Shown one piece after another: positions 52,844 through 64,000 of a stretch of 64,000 nt of DNA; positions within the stretch are counted from its first letter, which is position 1, and each line of letters begins with the position of its first letter. A program made the translations under genes and the position numbers. Origin of the DNA: Scatophagus argus. Its lineage: Eukaryota; Chordata; Actinopteri; Scatophagidae. The stretch is from contig NC_058502.1 of assembly GCF_020382885.2 (NCBI RefSeq), positions 11,001,950 through 11,065,949 on the forward strand. Reading direction: 5' to 3'. The notes beneath the pieces are model-generated. The model searched no databases and had not been told where the DNA came from. It was given only the letters and a program-made list of their open reading frames with translations.

Positions 52844-52846
<3 letters not shown>

Positions 52847-52876
<30 letters not shown>
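52847..52876 (+). repeat. (CA)n microsatellite
   Basis: About fifteen CA units in sema4g intron 1. A (GAT)n run lies at 52027-52050. Confidence 0.9.
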
Positions 52877-52877
<1 letters not shown>

Positions 52878-54693
52878 CTAACTCAGAAACAGAGAGTTTT
52901 GCATCGTTTGGGATAGTTGTTGTTGTTGTCGTCTGTTGATGGAGCTGTCACCGCAGTGCTCCAATCTCTTCTATTCAGGCAGGTTTATAGACACTTTATA
53001 ATTGCCTGATAAAATCCATTCTGTGAATGAATGTCAGGGGACTGAGGGCTGGCAGCAAGATCAGGAGGAGACAGAATAGAAAGGTTAGGTTGTGAGCGGT
53101 GCGGTGATTTCCTCTGGGTCAGCCTCATCTCGTTTTCAGCTCGTCTCTTTTTTACATTTTCTCTAAGTTTTGACTGGTGTGCTCAGTGACCAATTAACTA
53201 TTGAAAGCTTCTGCGTTCAGGGGGTCCGTGATACTCAGAGGAAGACAAGAGTAATGGATTTTGGACGACAGAGAATCGGGAATGTCACAGTTACCGGCTC
53301 TTTGCTCTGTGCTGACAGTATTTTACCTCCTCGCTTGCTGCTCCCTCTCCCCTCTTTCACATTTTCTGTCTCTCTGTCATTTTCCTGTGAAACTGTTCAA
53401 TCTGAATGGACTCCCCTTCCTCCTGGGATTATAAAACCACATCTGGACCACTGTGGCTGACTGACAAAGACTGACTGATTGAAAGGGTTTTGACCCTGAC
53501 AACCCATTTGAGTGATCTGCTCTGCATAAATAGTCAGATAAATGACTTATAAAGAGCCCCTCGGTGAACCTCCTGACACCTTTTAAGAGGAGTTTAGATG
53601 AGGCTGGGAGGACAATTGATAAGACTTTACAGTGCACACCCTGAGAGAGAATGTATGACTGAAATAATTGTAGTCATCGAGGTATATTGGCCATACAGGA
53701 GCAGGACAGAGGTGTTAAAACCTATAAAAAGTAGTCAACATGAGTGAAAAAGAAGTATTTCCCGAGTGGCTGCATTTCAGGAAGTCATAAAAGCAGCCTC
53801 GCTTGCAGTGTGTTTTGAGGTTATTTCTTTGTGTTGCGCTTTCAAAGCGTTTAGAGTTAGATTTCTATCCATTGGTTTAATATCACTTCTGTACCAGAAG
53901 AAATATCCCTTTGCTGAGACCTGACATTGATCATTGTGAACATTTAGACGCCTTCACGTTTATCTCAAACTACCTTTCTGTCAAAGTAATTAATTTGCCA
54001 TGAGTGATGGTTTTTAACTCTTCCTCTTCAGTGTATTCTCAGAAGGTCACGTCTAATGCGGGAAGCTAACGTATACTCATTATTTTCAGTTCTGATTTCT
54101 GAATATAAGCCCCAAACAGTTTGCTCACAAAGCCCTTATTAGAGAGGAAGAAGAAGAAAAGATAGAGAATATTCATCTCAGGACTCGTGTTGTGTGTTTT
54201 AGGACAATGTTCAGCAATATCTGATTTGTTAATGCAACACATTTCCATGCTTCTTCTGAAATCTAGAAGAAACATTGGAGACACCGTCGTTTCAAAGTTT
54301 CAGTTATATTCTTTATATATTTACTCTATTGACGCATATTCGATTTTTAGGACATAATCATGTGATTTTCCATAGTACTCGCAATCTTACATAGTAAGCC
54401 TCATGTGGGCAGAACAGTGAGGAGTGAAAGGTCCTAATATCACAGTGTATACACTACTCTGATTCCCAGTCTCAATGTTTCTGTCCACTGTTGAAAACCT
54501 GTCTGTTTCATCAGCACCTCCACGCTGCTGGGTTTGTCCTTTACATTAAGCACGGCTCAAGCCGGTCGTTTTTAATGGCATCAGCCCTGAGGGACAGCTG
54601 GGACTCTGTAAGAGTGCAGTCACAAAGAGTAAGACTGCTAATGGATTCACTTTCCTGCTCTGTTTTTGTCGCTTCTGTGTGTGTGTAAATAGA

Positions 54694-54695
<2 letters not shown>

Positions 54696-54733
<38 letters not shown>

Positions 54734-55220
54734 CCAGTGACAGAGAGAAGATCTGGACGTTCAGTTCTTCAGGATGCTAGAGGCACACTTTGTGAAAGTA
54801 AAGAGCTTAAGAGTATGACTGTTTACATTTGGAACTGAGAAAGTATTGAAGACAGAAGGTGGTGTATTTGGAGAGAGAAAGAGAGAGAGAGTGTGTGTGT
54901 GTGTGTGTGTGTGCGCATGTGTTTGTGTTTGAAAGACTGACATAAAGAGGGAGTAAATAAAAAGAGAGATGTCACCATTCCTCCAAATAAAACCTGGTAA
55001 GGTTGGTGATGCTCCACAGTCTGTGTATTCTCAGTGTAGGTGTGTGTGCGCTGATCCGTGTGATAGTGACTAACACACACACACACACACACACACCCCA
55101 TCTCCTCCCTGCTCTCCTCCCACCATCTCTCCTCCAAAAGACGAGTCTTGTTCAGCTGAAACAACATTGGCATTGACATTGCAACACACTCACACACACA
55201 CACACAAACACACACACACA
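54696..55220 (+). repeat. Clustered (GT)n and (CA)n microsatellites in opposite orientation
   Basis: GT runs at 54696-54731 and 54891-54912 are followed within 300 bases by CA runs at about 55074-55096 and 55188-55220. The arms are complementary and could fold back. They generate a false 190-codon minus-strand frame. Confidence 0.9.
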
Positions 55221-55831
55221 TATCTTCGAGATGATCATATTTCATTATCTTTCCTCGCGTGGATTTGACTCCTCTCAGATACGTCTGCTGTTTGAACTGG
55301 TATCGCACCGTTTGGGCCCCGAGTTGCTCCACATCGCAGTTTAATCCCCAAGTGTTTGCCCGTGATATCAGCACATAGCCCTGTTTGACAGTCATTGTTT
55401 GGTTAATGATATTTGTCGGTCATGTGTTTAGACTCCGCAGCTGCTGCTGACGCGCCGCAGACTGCAAGACTTTGCAACACACACAGAGCACCATTGATCT
55501 ACAAAAGCTTCCAATATTTTATCGAGCGAATGCACTTTGTGTCTGTTTCACATCTCTGTCGTCATCCCTGTGAAATCAGCTCCTTTAATGCGTTTGAACT
55601 GTGCCCATCAACTTCGCCAGCTTTTTTTAACCTCTTTGACTTTTTGAGATGACATATGCAAGGTGCACACTTGGGCAGCGTTTTATGTTTCCTCTAGTGT
55701 AGACATGACTGCTAACACTGTTGTCTTTGTGTGTTTTTACTTTTCCAGGTTTCTTCAACAGACAGGTGAAAGAGGCTGCCTCCCCGCCTGCCAGCGTTTG
55801 TCTAAGAGCGTGTGTGAGCTGTAAGGTGAAC

Positions 55832-55843
55832 ATGCTTGCGTGA
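55832..55843 (+). promoter_or_regulatory. Minimal uORF in the sema4g 5' leader
   Basis: ATG CTT GCG TGA lies 46 bases upstream of the main ATG (55889) in the same exon. A three-codon uORF this close could reduce translation of the main frame. This is inference from sequence. Confidence 0.6.
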
Positions 55844-55888
55844 GTTCCTCTGCGAGCGTGTGTGCCGCGGTCGGTGAGCGTGTGTCCC

Positions 55889-58759
55889 ATGAGAGGCTTG
55901 GCGGAGATGCAGGCGGGTCGATCCTCTGCGGCGCGGCTCCTGCTGCTGAGCTGCTGTGTGTGTGCGGCAGCCGGCTACCCGTTCAAAACGCCCCTGGACG
56001 TGGATGTGACGCCACGCGTCACGGTGTCGAGCAGCGGTAAGCACGGACACAAGCACACGGTTTATTTTTGTGTTCTAAAATCGGCGAGTTTTTGAACAGG
56101 TGTATCACATTCCTGTCCACATTTCAAAAATGTGAAAGGTTGAACTTAAATACCGTACGATGACTCATAGCTCAGTTTTTAAGGCAGTATTTTACATTCA
56201 GGCCAAAGGCTGTGTTGTAACAAGTTTCTTTTAAATGGAGAATATCTCCTTTTGGGAAGAAACTATTTGTTCAGTCTCTTACTGTAGTAGGTGCCGCCTT
56301 CCTTCTCGTTATCTTGTTGTCAGTTTTCTTTAATATTCCTTCTCTCTGCTCTCCTCACAAAGCTTTTTTTCTCAGGTTAAACTTGCACATACTCCCACTT
56401 GCCTCTGGTGATCCTTACACCTGCACTCCTCTGTAAACCATGGTTTTTATTTATTTATTTTATTTATTCTTAGCGGACTTATTCATTTATCTTGCGTGAG
56501 TGATGGCATGTAGCTGGAGGTGCTACAGAGACAGCGGCAGCTGAGTGAAGTGCTTACACTTGGATCCCTGCGGAGCATCCAAGGGAGACTGACACCACTG
56601 TAGGTAGTTGAGAAGCACCGTAACCATGACAACTGTTGTAGTATGGCGCTAGAGTGCCATATACAGCGCTTTTCGTTTGTGCATGTGTGGGCAACTCTGT
56701 GTGTGCGTGTGTGTGTCTGTCTGATCCTGGACTTTATTTGTTGATACACAGACGTGTGAGAGAAATTTTCTCACGTCTCCACTTTGACTTGCAGCCAAGT
56801 TCACTTTTTAAGATCTGCTTGTAGGACAGGGTCCCTCCTCCCCCCTTTCTCTTTTCCTAAACAGTCGTCTTTCTTACAATACATCCCCTGCTTCCTCTCA
56901 TTACCCGTCTATTACTCCCCGCACCTTGTTGCTCCGCTGGCTGTGCACCTCTGTTGATACATTTATCTCAGTTTCTGTAAATCATCGTTTCGTGCTCAAG
57001 CAGCCCAGAAGACCTCCTACACGACTCATCTACGTGTCTGCTTCGCCGTCCCTCTCATCCACTCCCCCTCCTCTGCCATCCGTCTCTGTAACTTTGCACT
57101 TCAGCTCTGTCTCTTTTGCTCAGTTAGTCCTTGGTTAATTTGTACTTTTCGTGGTTACATTGCTCTCTTTTAATTCCTTTACCATGGCACTTACCTTTTA
57201 GTTTTTCTTTCTTTTGCTTCTCTCTTCCTGATGAGAAGACTTCGCAAACTTACCTCTAATCCCTTTAATCTCAGTGTTTCTTAGCAACCTAAAGGCAAAG
57301 CCTCCAAACCTGTGAGAGGCAGTTAAATCACGCATGCATGCACACGAGCGCAGTCAAATACACACACACACACACACACCTGAGTTGTCTCCTCAGTACA
57401 ATGTCACTTTTTTTCTCCATAAAGAAGGTGAATTTTTTTTTAGGATGGAGGTCATTATGGGTTGTTTATTTGGCAGATTCCAGTTTAGTTTTGAGTTGCT
57501 GAACGGCTAAGGAGAATGAAAACTGGTGTTACATCTGAATACCGTTCCACCACACACACAGATTTCAAGATGTCAGGTGTTTTAAGAATTTTCCACATCA
57601 GGCGCAGTCGGTGGATTTGACTTTGTTTATTCAGTACCGCCTGTCAGGCCCGTTTACATGTCAGAATGCTCTGAACCGTAAACAGGCCTGACGCTCAACT
57701 GTGAATTTGCATGTTAAGACTGTCACATCACAGTCCCAATGCATAGAGATTCATCGAGTGTGTGTGTATATGCACGTGTGTGTGTGTACCTGTACACTGT
57801 GTGCTGTGCTGATCAGCTGAGGTCCCAGAGTGTTTGCTCAGTAAATAATATCATCTGGGCTTCTCTCGCTATGTTTCTCTCTCTCTCCTTTTCTTCCCCT
57901 ATAGGATGAATCAAACGTGCCTTTTCATCTTGTAAACGGAGGCTAAAGTGTGCTATCGTAAAAATATCACGTCAAGCAATAAACTTCCTTCTGCTGTGTC
58001 ACACTCTCAGCCAGGTTGTTTTGAGTTACCCGACTCCGGCTGCCAGGCATTGTGTGTCCTAATACCTCGGATTACATTGAGGAAACTTAGGCATTGTCTC
58101 TGTTATACTGCATTGTCCTCACTCATAATGAGCCACGTAGGAAAAGTTATTGTTCCCGAAAATCCCACACAGGTAAATGCTCTTCTGTCTGCTGCCCAGA
58201 AAGATGGAGGAAAAGTAGACCCCTGATCACCCAGGAGCATTCTGGGATGGGAGCTGGCTGCTGCTGCTGTTGAAGGGAGCAGACAGGATTGTGTTTTGCT
58301 GTAGCTGATAGGAATCTTAATGACGGCTTACTTGATAACCATGCAGTCTTCAGGGGAAGTGAATTGGCTGAGGATACAGGAAGTCTGACACTTTTATATT
58401 TGGCCGTGTTGAGCCTGTCCGCTCCTCAATGTGGCCTAAATGCTGTGGCTTAGCAGCTGACTGGTAAAACCTGCTCAGCCACGTCAGATGTCTTAATTAG
58501 ATGTTAAATCACAACTTTGCTGTAATTTTTCCACAAAGATCAACGCTGTTGTTTTGTGAATATTGTGAAATATTGTTGTGGTTATAACACGCCTTGACGT
58601 TCTCTGTGTCTGTGACGTGTGTGTGTGTGTGTGTGTGTTGACAGTAGTGTCATGTTTACCCAGGCTAAGTGCAGTCCTGATACATTGTGTTTTTAGAACT
58701 TACGTAACTCACTGGCATCTCATGACTGCAGTGAGTGACTTCATGACATGTCTTCTAAA

Positions 58760-58792
<33 letters not shown>

Positions 58793-61700
58793 ATACATAT
58801 ATGTGTCTTTGCTGAGTGTTTGTATGAGTGAGCCTCATTAGTATCTTGTCCTGTCAAACAGATGCATCCCAAAATAGCCTGGACGGGGAGAGAGGGCATA
58901 CACACAAAGCAAAGAAATGTCGATGCACAAAGAAACCACATTAAGTAGAAGTGGAGCTCTGAAATCTGATATTGTGTTGTGTTGGGCCTTTTTTCATTAT
59001 CTTCTTCTTCCTCAGCAGAGCTGTGCTGGATAAGCATAATCCCTGGGCTTTTATTTTCTATGCAATTTCATTTCTGTCAGTGCTATATATAACCATATAT
59101 TGAATACAGAAAAGTAGAACTTTGTGGTATTTTTAGCTACACTAGCAGTGGGGTTCTGGTCTGTTGTTCGCTTGATCCACCAATAATATCTTGTTGTATC
59201 CAGACTGAATTATTGACTTTGATGACCCTGAATTTTCCTCTAGTGCTACCAAGAGGTTGATATTTTTCTGATTTTTGAGTGAAATGTCTCCCTGACTACT
59301 GGATGCGACGTCCAGTGAGAGACATTTGTGTTCTTTTGATTTTTTTTTTCTTTAGTCTCTCTTGTGAAAAAGATCTTCATCTCAATGAGATTATGTGATT
59401 TAGTGAAGATATATGTTCCCCTCACGATGAGTTTTACCAGCACTGGTGATCTCTGACTTACAACAGAGCGCCATCATCTGACCAGAATTTGAACTTGTTC
59501 ATTTCTTTGTTTGATGACCAAATGCTTGGCAAACCGAATCAGCCTCAGTTATGCTAGCAAGTGTTAGCATGTTAACATGCTATTTCAAATGGTGCAAGGT
59601 TATACCTGCTAAACATCAGTGCATTAGCATCGTTGTTGTTGAAGATGTTATGGTCAAAGCACAGCTGTGCTTGAGTAAAGCTGCACAAAGACTCTGGTAT
59701 GGCTGGACACTCTTAGTCAGCACATTCATCAGGAGTTGTTGAAGAGATATTTAAATTAACAGTTTCACTTAAACAACTGATCATCAGATTTGTTTATCAA
59801 CTAATCAATGATTAAAAAAGAACAAAGGGAAAGTCTGTAGATAAATAATCTTTAAGGAAATGTCTGTCCTGAAACAATACTGCTCTCAAAGAGCAGCTAT
59901 TTGTAATATGTTGTGCTTTTTCCATTTTGTTAGTAGTTGTGCATTTTTCTTCTTTTAAATGAAACTTAAGGAGATGCAAAGCCACATAATGAGATATTTA
60001 TGTGCAGCTACAGTATTATTGAGTTTAATAGAAGAAAATTTCCCTGTCAGTCTGAAAAAATGAATCTCAGATTTTCAGCCGAGTCCTTCAGAATCAAAGA
60101 GCAACGCCCTCTTACCTCACTGCACTGACACTCGACAGTCATGCAGCAAGAAATCCATCACAGAAGATGAAGAGATCGCTGTTTCTCCCTTTATTCTCTT
60201 GCCGTCAGGTTTGATTGAAAATTCAGTCACTCTTGTGCTTTTAATATGACCAACTCCAATGGCAATAACTTTATGCACATCTGTTGGCTTTTTCAAGGCA
60301 TTGGAAAAGCCAAGAGAGATATGTTAGTGTACGAATATCCAGCATAATGCATAAAAATCCAGATGAGAGTGTGTGTATGTGGATGTAAACAACACAGTAA
60401 TCAGTCCAGCGACACTGTGGAGGATAAATGAGTCAATTCCTATTTGAGGAAATATGGATGTAAACAGAGGATGCTTCTTTCCTGAAAGGTGTTATTTGTT
60501 ATCCTGCAGTTGTTCCCATAGAGACGGAGCAATAATCAATATCGGCGACCTAATGTGTGTAGCCATGTGAATGGATCTGTGCAAGCACAACAGTGAAAGA
60601 AGGTTAAAGAGATCCATAGTTTTTGCTCCCACAGATTTTTGAGTGTCATTTCACCACTCCTCAATTGAAATGCAATTACACTGGATATCATATCACTGAC
60701 TGAGCCACTAAACGGCCTGTGTTGTATGTGGATGTCGCTGGAATTTTTTTGAGAGCAAGTGGTTTGCTGTAATAGGTGTAGCACGGGCAGTCAGGTTACA
60801 AAAGTTCACCTTCATTAAGAGCCGATCCCTCTTCCTCCTCTCCTCCCCTTCTTCAGGTCTCCATGGCTGCAGGCGCTTCCAGACAACTACAGTCAACTAC
60901 AGCACCATGTTGCTGGAGGCTGACAGTGAGCGTCTCTATGTCGGGGCCCGGGGGGCTGTATTTGCTCTCAATGCCTCAGACATCTCAGCCGGCTCTGCTC
61001 TCACGGTGAGTTTTGTTGTTGCTTCGTGTTGTGTGCTGAGTGCTCAGCTGCCACGTCTTTAGCTCTGCCACGGCTTCATTTGCATTCCACAACGCAGGAA
61101 CTTTTTTGAGGCAACACTGCTTCATTTTGAGGCAAAAGTATTTATTCCCCTGTCAACCATTGTGTTTTTGCGCGTGTGTGTGTCTGTAGGTAGTCACAAT
61201 AACTCACAGTTGCACCACAGGAGCATCTTTCTGCATAAAATTACATATTAATTAGAAAAAGCGTATCTTCTCACTGTATTTTTAAATAGACACATCCTCA
61301 TCATCCACATATCTGCACGTGTTAACACAGAAATAGTTTCTAATTAATGCAGTAATTAGCATACAATCTACCATAACATAGTGTTGCCAGTATTTACCCT
61401 ACTTGAAGTTAGCGCTTAGAAAATGACAAATGTAAAATTCAAAATGGTCGTTCATCATTTCTGTGTTTCATCCTTACTTCTGTGGCAAGTGTGGAATCTG
61501 TGGAATGTTTTGTATTTAGAATAAAGTTTGATTATTAGCACCAGTAAGGTTATAATCTTGCCATTTTCTTGTCAAACCCAATTTGCTGTAAAATGTATCT
61601 AAAGTCATTCAACAGGAAACCAGGCATGCATGCAGTGATAAGTAATGACATGATGCAGGAAACACATTGTCTTCAGTACAAATATACCAACAGCAATTTA

Positions 61701-61915
61701 GCAAGAAAGCAAAGTTGACATTCATATTGTCAGCGGTGTCTCGTCCTCCGACTACCGTGTGTTGCAGGATATTGTCGCTAAAGTTAACTGTCTCTTTAAG
61801 TACTGAAAACCTTCTCTCACCTGTCACGCTGATACCTGTTGACAACCGGATGTTAAGCTGTTATGCAGATTATGTTAATGAAGCAGTGGTGTCTGTCATC
61901 GGGTGTCATTACTGT

Positions 61916-61947
<32 letters not shown>

Positions 61948-62910
61948 CGCTGCTGTTCAACAACAGAACAAATTCAGACTCCATAATTACAAAATTTCTA
62001 ATATATGAATTATTAAAATAAAAAAAAAATAGTCTCTGTTTATCTGCTGTGATATTTTGCTAAAATTCATGCAAGTCCGTGATATGAAACATCCATCTAT
62101 CTCTCTGTGTCTTACTGTGTGCTACGTGTTGTGTATTAGATTGAGTGGGAGGCCTCCCCCGAGCAAAAACGTCAGTGTCTGCTCAAGGGAAAAGACAATA
62201 AGGTAGGCATTTAGTTATTCTTTCTCCCTCAGTCCTTTCTTTTTATCTTTTTGTATTCGGTTCTCTCCTATGTATTGAAATTCGTCCCTTCGACATAATG
62301 TCTTTTCCGGCTTTGTCTTCCTCTTCCAGACGGAGTGTTTTAATCACATCCGTTTCCTCCAGAGGTTCAACTCAACTCATCTCTACATGTGTGGGACTCA
62401 TGCCTTCAGACCCCTCTGTGCATACATAGTATGTTAATGCAAAACACTTCACAGACTTTCCAGTGCTCTTATACACATTTCTTACTAAGGTAGCCCAAGT
62501 GTTTATTTACCCATTAAATGTATTGATCTATACATGTGAAACAATGTGTCACCTGTTTCACATTCTGTATCGTGTTCGGCTCTGTCTTTCTTTTCCCGTT
62601 TCTTTGTCCTATACAGGATGAGCAGAGGTTTGTGATGTCATCTCAGCCTGAAGAGGGCAGAGACAAATGTCCATTTGGCCCCACAACGGGCTACACAGCC
62701 CTCATCATCGGTAAGTCCCTCAGCAGTTGCCCGTCTCATCCAGAATTTTACTAAAAGACTGGATAATGTGATTAATTGTTTTTATTTCCTCTCCAGACCA
62801 GCAGATGTATACAGCTTCCCAGTATGAGTTTAGGAGCTTCCCAGATATCCGCCGCAACTCTCCGTCCCCCACACTGAAGACAGAAGATGCCCCCACACGG
62901 TGGCTAAATG
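55889..62910 (+). CDS. sema4g: Semaphorin-4G, N-terminal part (continues beyond the window)
   Basis: Class-4 semaphorin: a membrane-anchored guidance ligand expected to act through plexin-type receptors. Coding exons: 55889-56036, 60857-61005, 62140-62202, 62330-62428, 62617-62710 and 62797-62910, all GT-AG and in frame, giving about 222 residues. A signal peptide ([13 protein letters not shown]) is followed by the start of the sema domain ([21 protein letters not shown]), then [47 protein letters not shown] and [20 protein letters not shown]. The last two blocks match SEMA4G rather than 4A-4D, whose equivalents read like GELYSGT. N-glycosylation sequons include NYS, NAS and NST. The rest of the sema, PSI, Ig and transmembrane parts lie past 64000. 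The start is the first in-frame ATG; a second is at 55907. Confidence 0.95.
56037..60856 (+). other. sema4g: Intron 2 of sema4g
   Basis: No coding exon recognised. Microsatellites occur at 57359-57380 (CA), 58616-58639 (TG) and 58764-58791 (GT), and a dispersed repeat at about 59215-59720. Confidence 0.6.
59215..59720 (+). repeat. Dispersed teleost repeat, copy 1
   Basis: Contains GACTTTGATGACCCTGAATT, GTGAAATGTCTC, GTGATCTCTGAC, GCGCCATCATCTGACC and TGTTAGCATGTTAACATGC in the order of a common teleost repeat. A second, differently decayed copy in the same orientation is at 63283-63725. Confidence 0.7.
61916..61943 (+). repeat. (TG)n microsatellite in sema4g intron 3
   Basis: About twelve TG units followed by GCGCGCACGC, between coding exons 60857-61005 and 62140-62202. 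Confidence 0.9.
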
Positions 62911-64000
62911 GTGAGTTAATCACCTGGAATGAGAAAAGGCCTCTAGCATAGTTTACGTAGCAGGGTGGTCCAAGTGGTCTTAGCTCAACCAGTTAACACC
63001 AGGTTTAAGCCTCCATATCAGCAAGCATCTAATCTGCTGAAGTAGCAACTCAGACACTTAGTCTTTATCAGTGCCAATGGATCAATAATGCACTATTTTA
63101 CTTTCTTTACATCAGCAACTGATTGCTCCACTGATTCTTAAATCATCACAGTTCACTTTTACAAGCACTGACAAGAGCATGTTTCAGTTCAAGACTGTCA
63201 GTCCGGCAGCAGAGTAAAATAACTACTGCACGGACATTTTATACAGACGTTAATGGTGGAATTAATGGAAAATACATCTCACTGACTTTGATGATCCCCT
63301 GACTTTTCTGTAGCACCACTGTGTTGACATTTGTATTTTGTTTTTTTGTGAAATGTCTTAACAACTTTAGGATGGAGATAATCATGATATTTGGTGCAGA
63401 CAGTCACACTCTCCTCAGGATGATTTGCTGTGAATTTGGTGATCCTTTAAAGGGACAGTAAAAATGCACAAAAAAGAGCATAAAAAAATACATTTGAACA
63501 TCTCAACAGTAATGTCTGACTTGGCTACTCAAGATAATCCACAGAGCTTGTTGTGATCAGTTTCATGTAGTGATGCTACTGGCATTCCCATTAGTCCCAT
63601 ATGTATTGTGTGTTCAGTGCTGATTAGGAAAGGTTAGCATGCTAACAGGCTAAACTGATATCGTTATCTTGGTAAACATCAGCATGTTAGCATTGTAACT
63701 GTGAGCATGCTGACATGAACAGTTAACTCAACAAGCTGCTCCACATTCGTCCAGCTTGGATGTGGACACTGACAAATAGCCAACTGCTCTGTTGAAGACA
63801 GCTGTCTGCATCTATCTCAACTTTTTACTGCTTTGTGTCTTGGTGAAACACACCAGACTGACAGATAGAGTTAGCTGCTTTGTTGAGGGTAATGACTACA
63901 CCAAGTTTGTGGGCACCAGAGGCTCATGTTGGCTGCTAACTGAGACTCCATAGATGGAAACACTGTTAATGGTTAATTACCTCAGATGAGGTGGGAAAGA
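62911..64000 (+). other. sema4g: sema4g intron running off the right edge
   Basis: Begins with donor AAATG|GTGAGT after coding base 62910, leaving one base of an open codon. No further coding exon is seen before 64000. Most of it is a dispersed repeat. Confidence 0.7.
63283..63725 (+). repeat. Dispersed teleost repeat, copy 2
   Basis: Shares with copy 1 a start like GACTTTGATGA and GTGAAATGTCTTAACAAC. It also has CTCAGGATGA, GTTAGCATGCTAACAGGCT and AACATCAGCATGTTAGCATT, all typical of the same family. Confidence 0.7.

Larger units (their letters stand above)
51204..55748 (+). other. sema4g: Intron 1 of sema4g
   Basis: No coding exon recognised. It contains many microsatellites, a perfect short hairpin at 52555-52586 and a C-rich run near 52.60 kb. 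Confidence 0.5.

Noticed and set aside
54823..55395. 190-codon minus-strand frame
   Set aside because: Mostly translated GT/CA dinucleotide repeats (alternating Cys-Val and His-Thr); low complexity.
1..64000. tRNA or rRNA genes, CRISPR arrays, autonomous transposase or reverse-transcriptase genes, viral insertions
   Set aside because: Nothing recognisable on either strand by eye; only short non-autonomous repeats and microsatellites.

Overview
The window is a gene-sparse stretch of a vertebrate nuclear genome, almost certainly a ray-finned (teleost) fish. Genes are split into many short exons with GT-AG introns. Microsatellites ((CA)n, (TG)n, (CAT)n) are abundant, and there are degenerate repeats of kinds commonly seen in teleost genomes. 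The proteins recognised are vertebrate orthologues. There is no prokaryotic, viral or CRISPR content.

Layout: (1) 445-1049, minus strand: a small three-exon secreted type-2 cystatin. (2) 1.05-7.1 kb: mostly intergenic sequence, with a hAT-like non-autonomous element and a second dispersed repeat, then the probable 3' UTR of the next gene. (3) 7104-18679, minus strand: complete exportin-5 (xpo5), 33 coding exons reconstructed at base level, about 1221 aa, with one AT-AC (U12-type) intron. (4) 18.68-19.96 kb: divergent promoter region between xpo5 and the next gene, with ZNF143/STAF-like and YY1-like motifs on the xpo5 side. (5) 20386-46238, plus strand: complete tp53bp2 (ASPP2), one non-coding and 18 coding exons, about 1114 aa, with a 9.4-kb first coding intron and three possible phase-neutral cassette exons. 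(6) 47.4-51 kb: between-gene region holding a possible, unrecognised multi-exon minus-strand gene. (7) 51.2-64 kb, plus strand: 5' part of a class-4 semaphorin, best matched to sema4g, which runs off the right edge.

The genes are not a functional operon. Exportin-5 exports pre-miRNA and other structured RNA from the nucleus. ASPP2 is a p53/PP1/YAP-binding scaffold. Semaphorin-4G is a membrane guidance ligand. The cystatin is a secreted cysteine-protease inhibitor. Exon joins were made by eye from frame continuity, splice consensus and remembered family sequences; no alignment was run. I found no convincing new biological system. The most useful unexpected items are the AT-AC intron in xpo5, the GC-AG intron in the cystatin, the uORF overlapping the tp53bp2 start, the candidate cassette exons and the hidden minus-strand gene.
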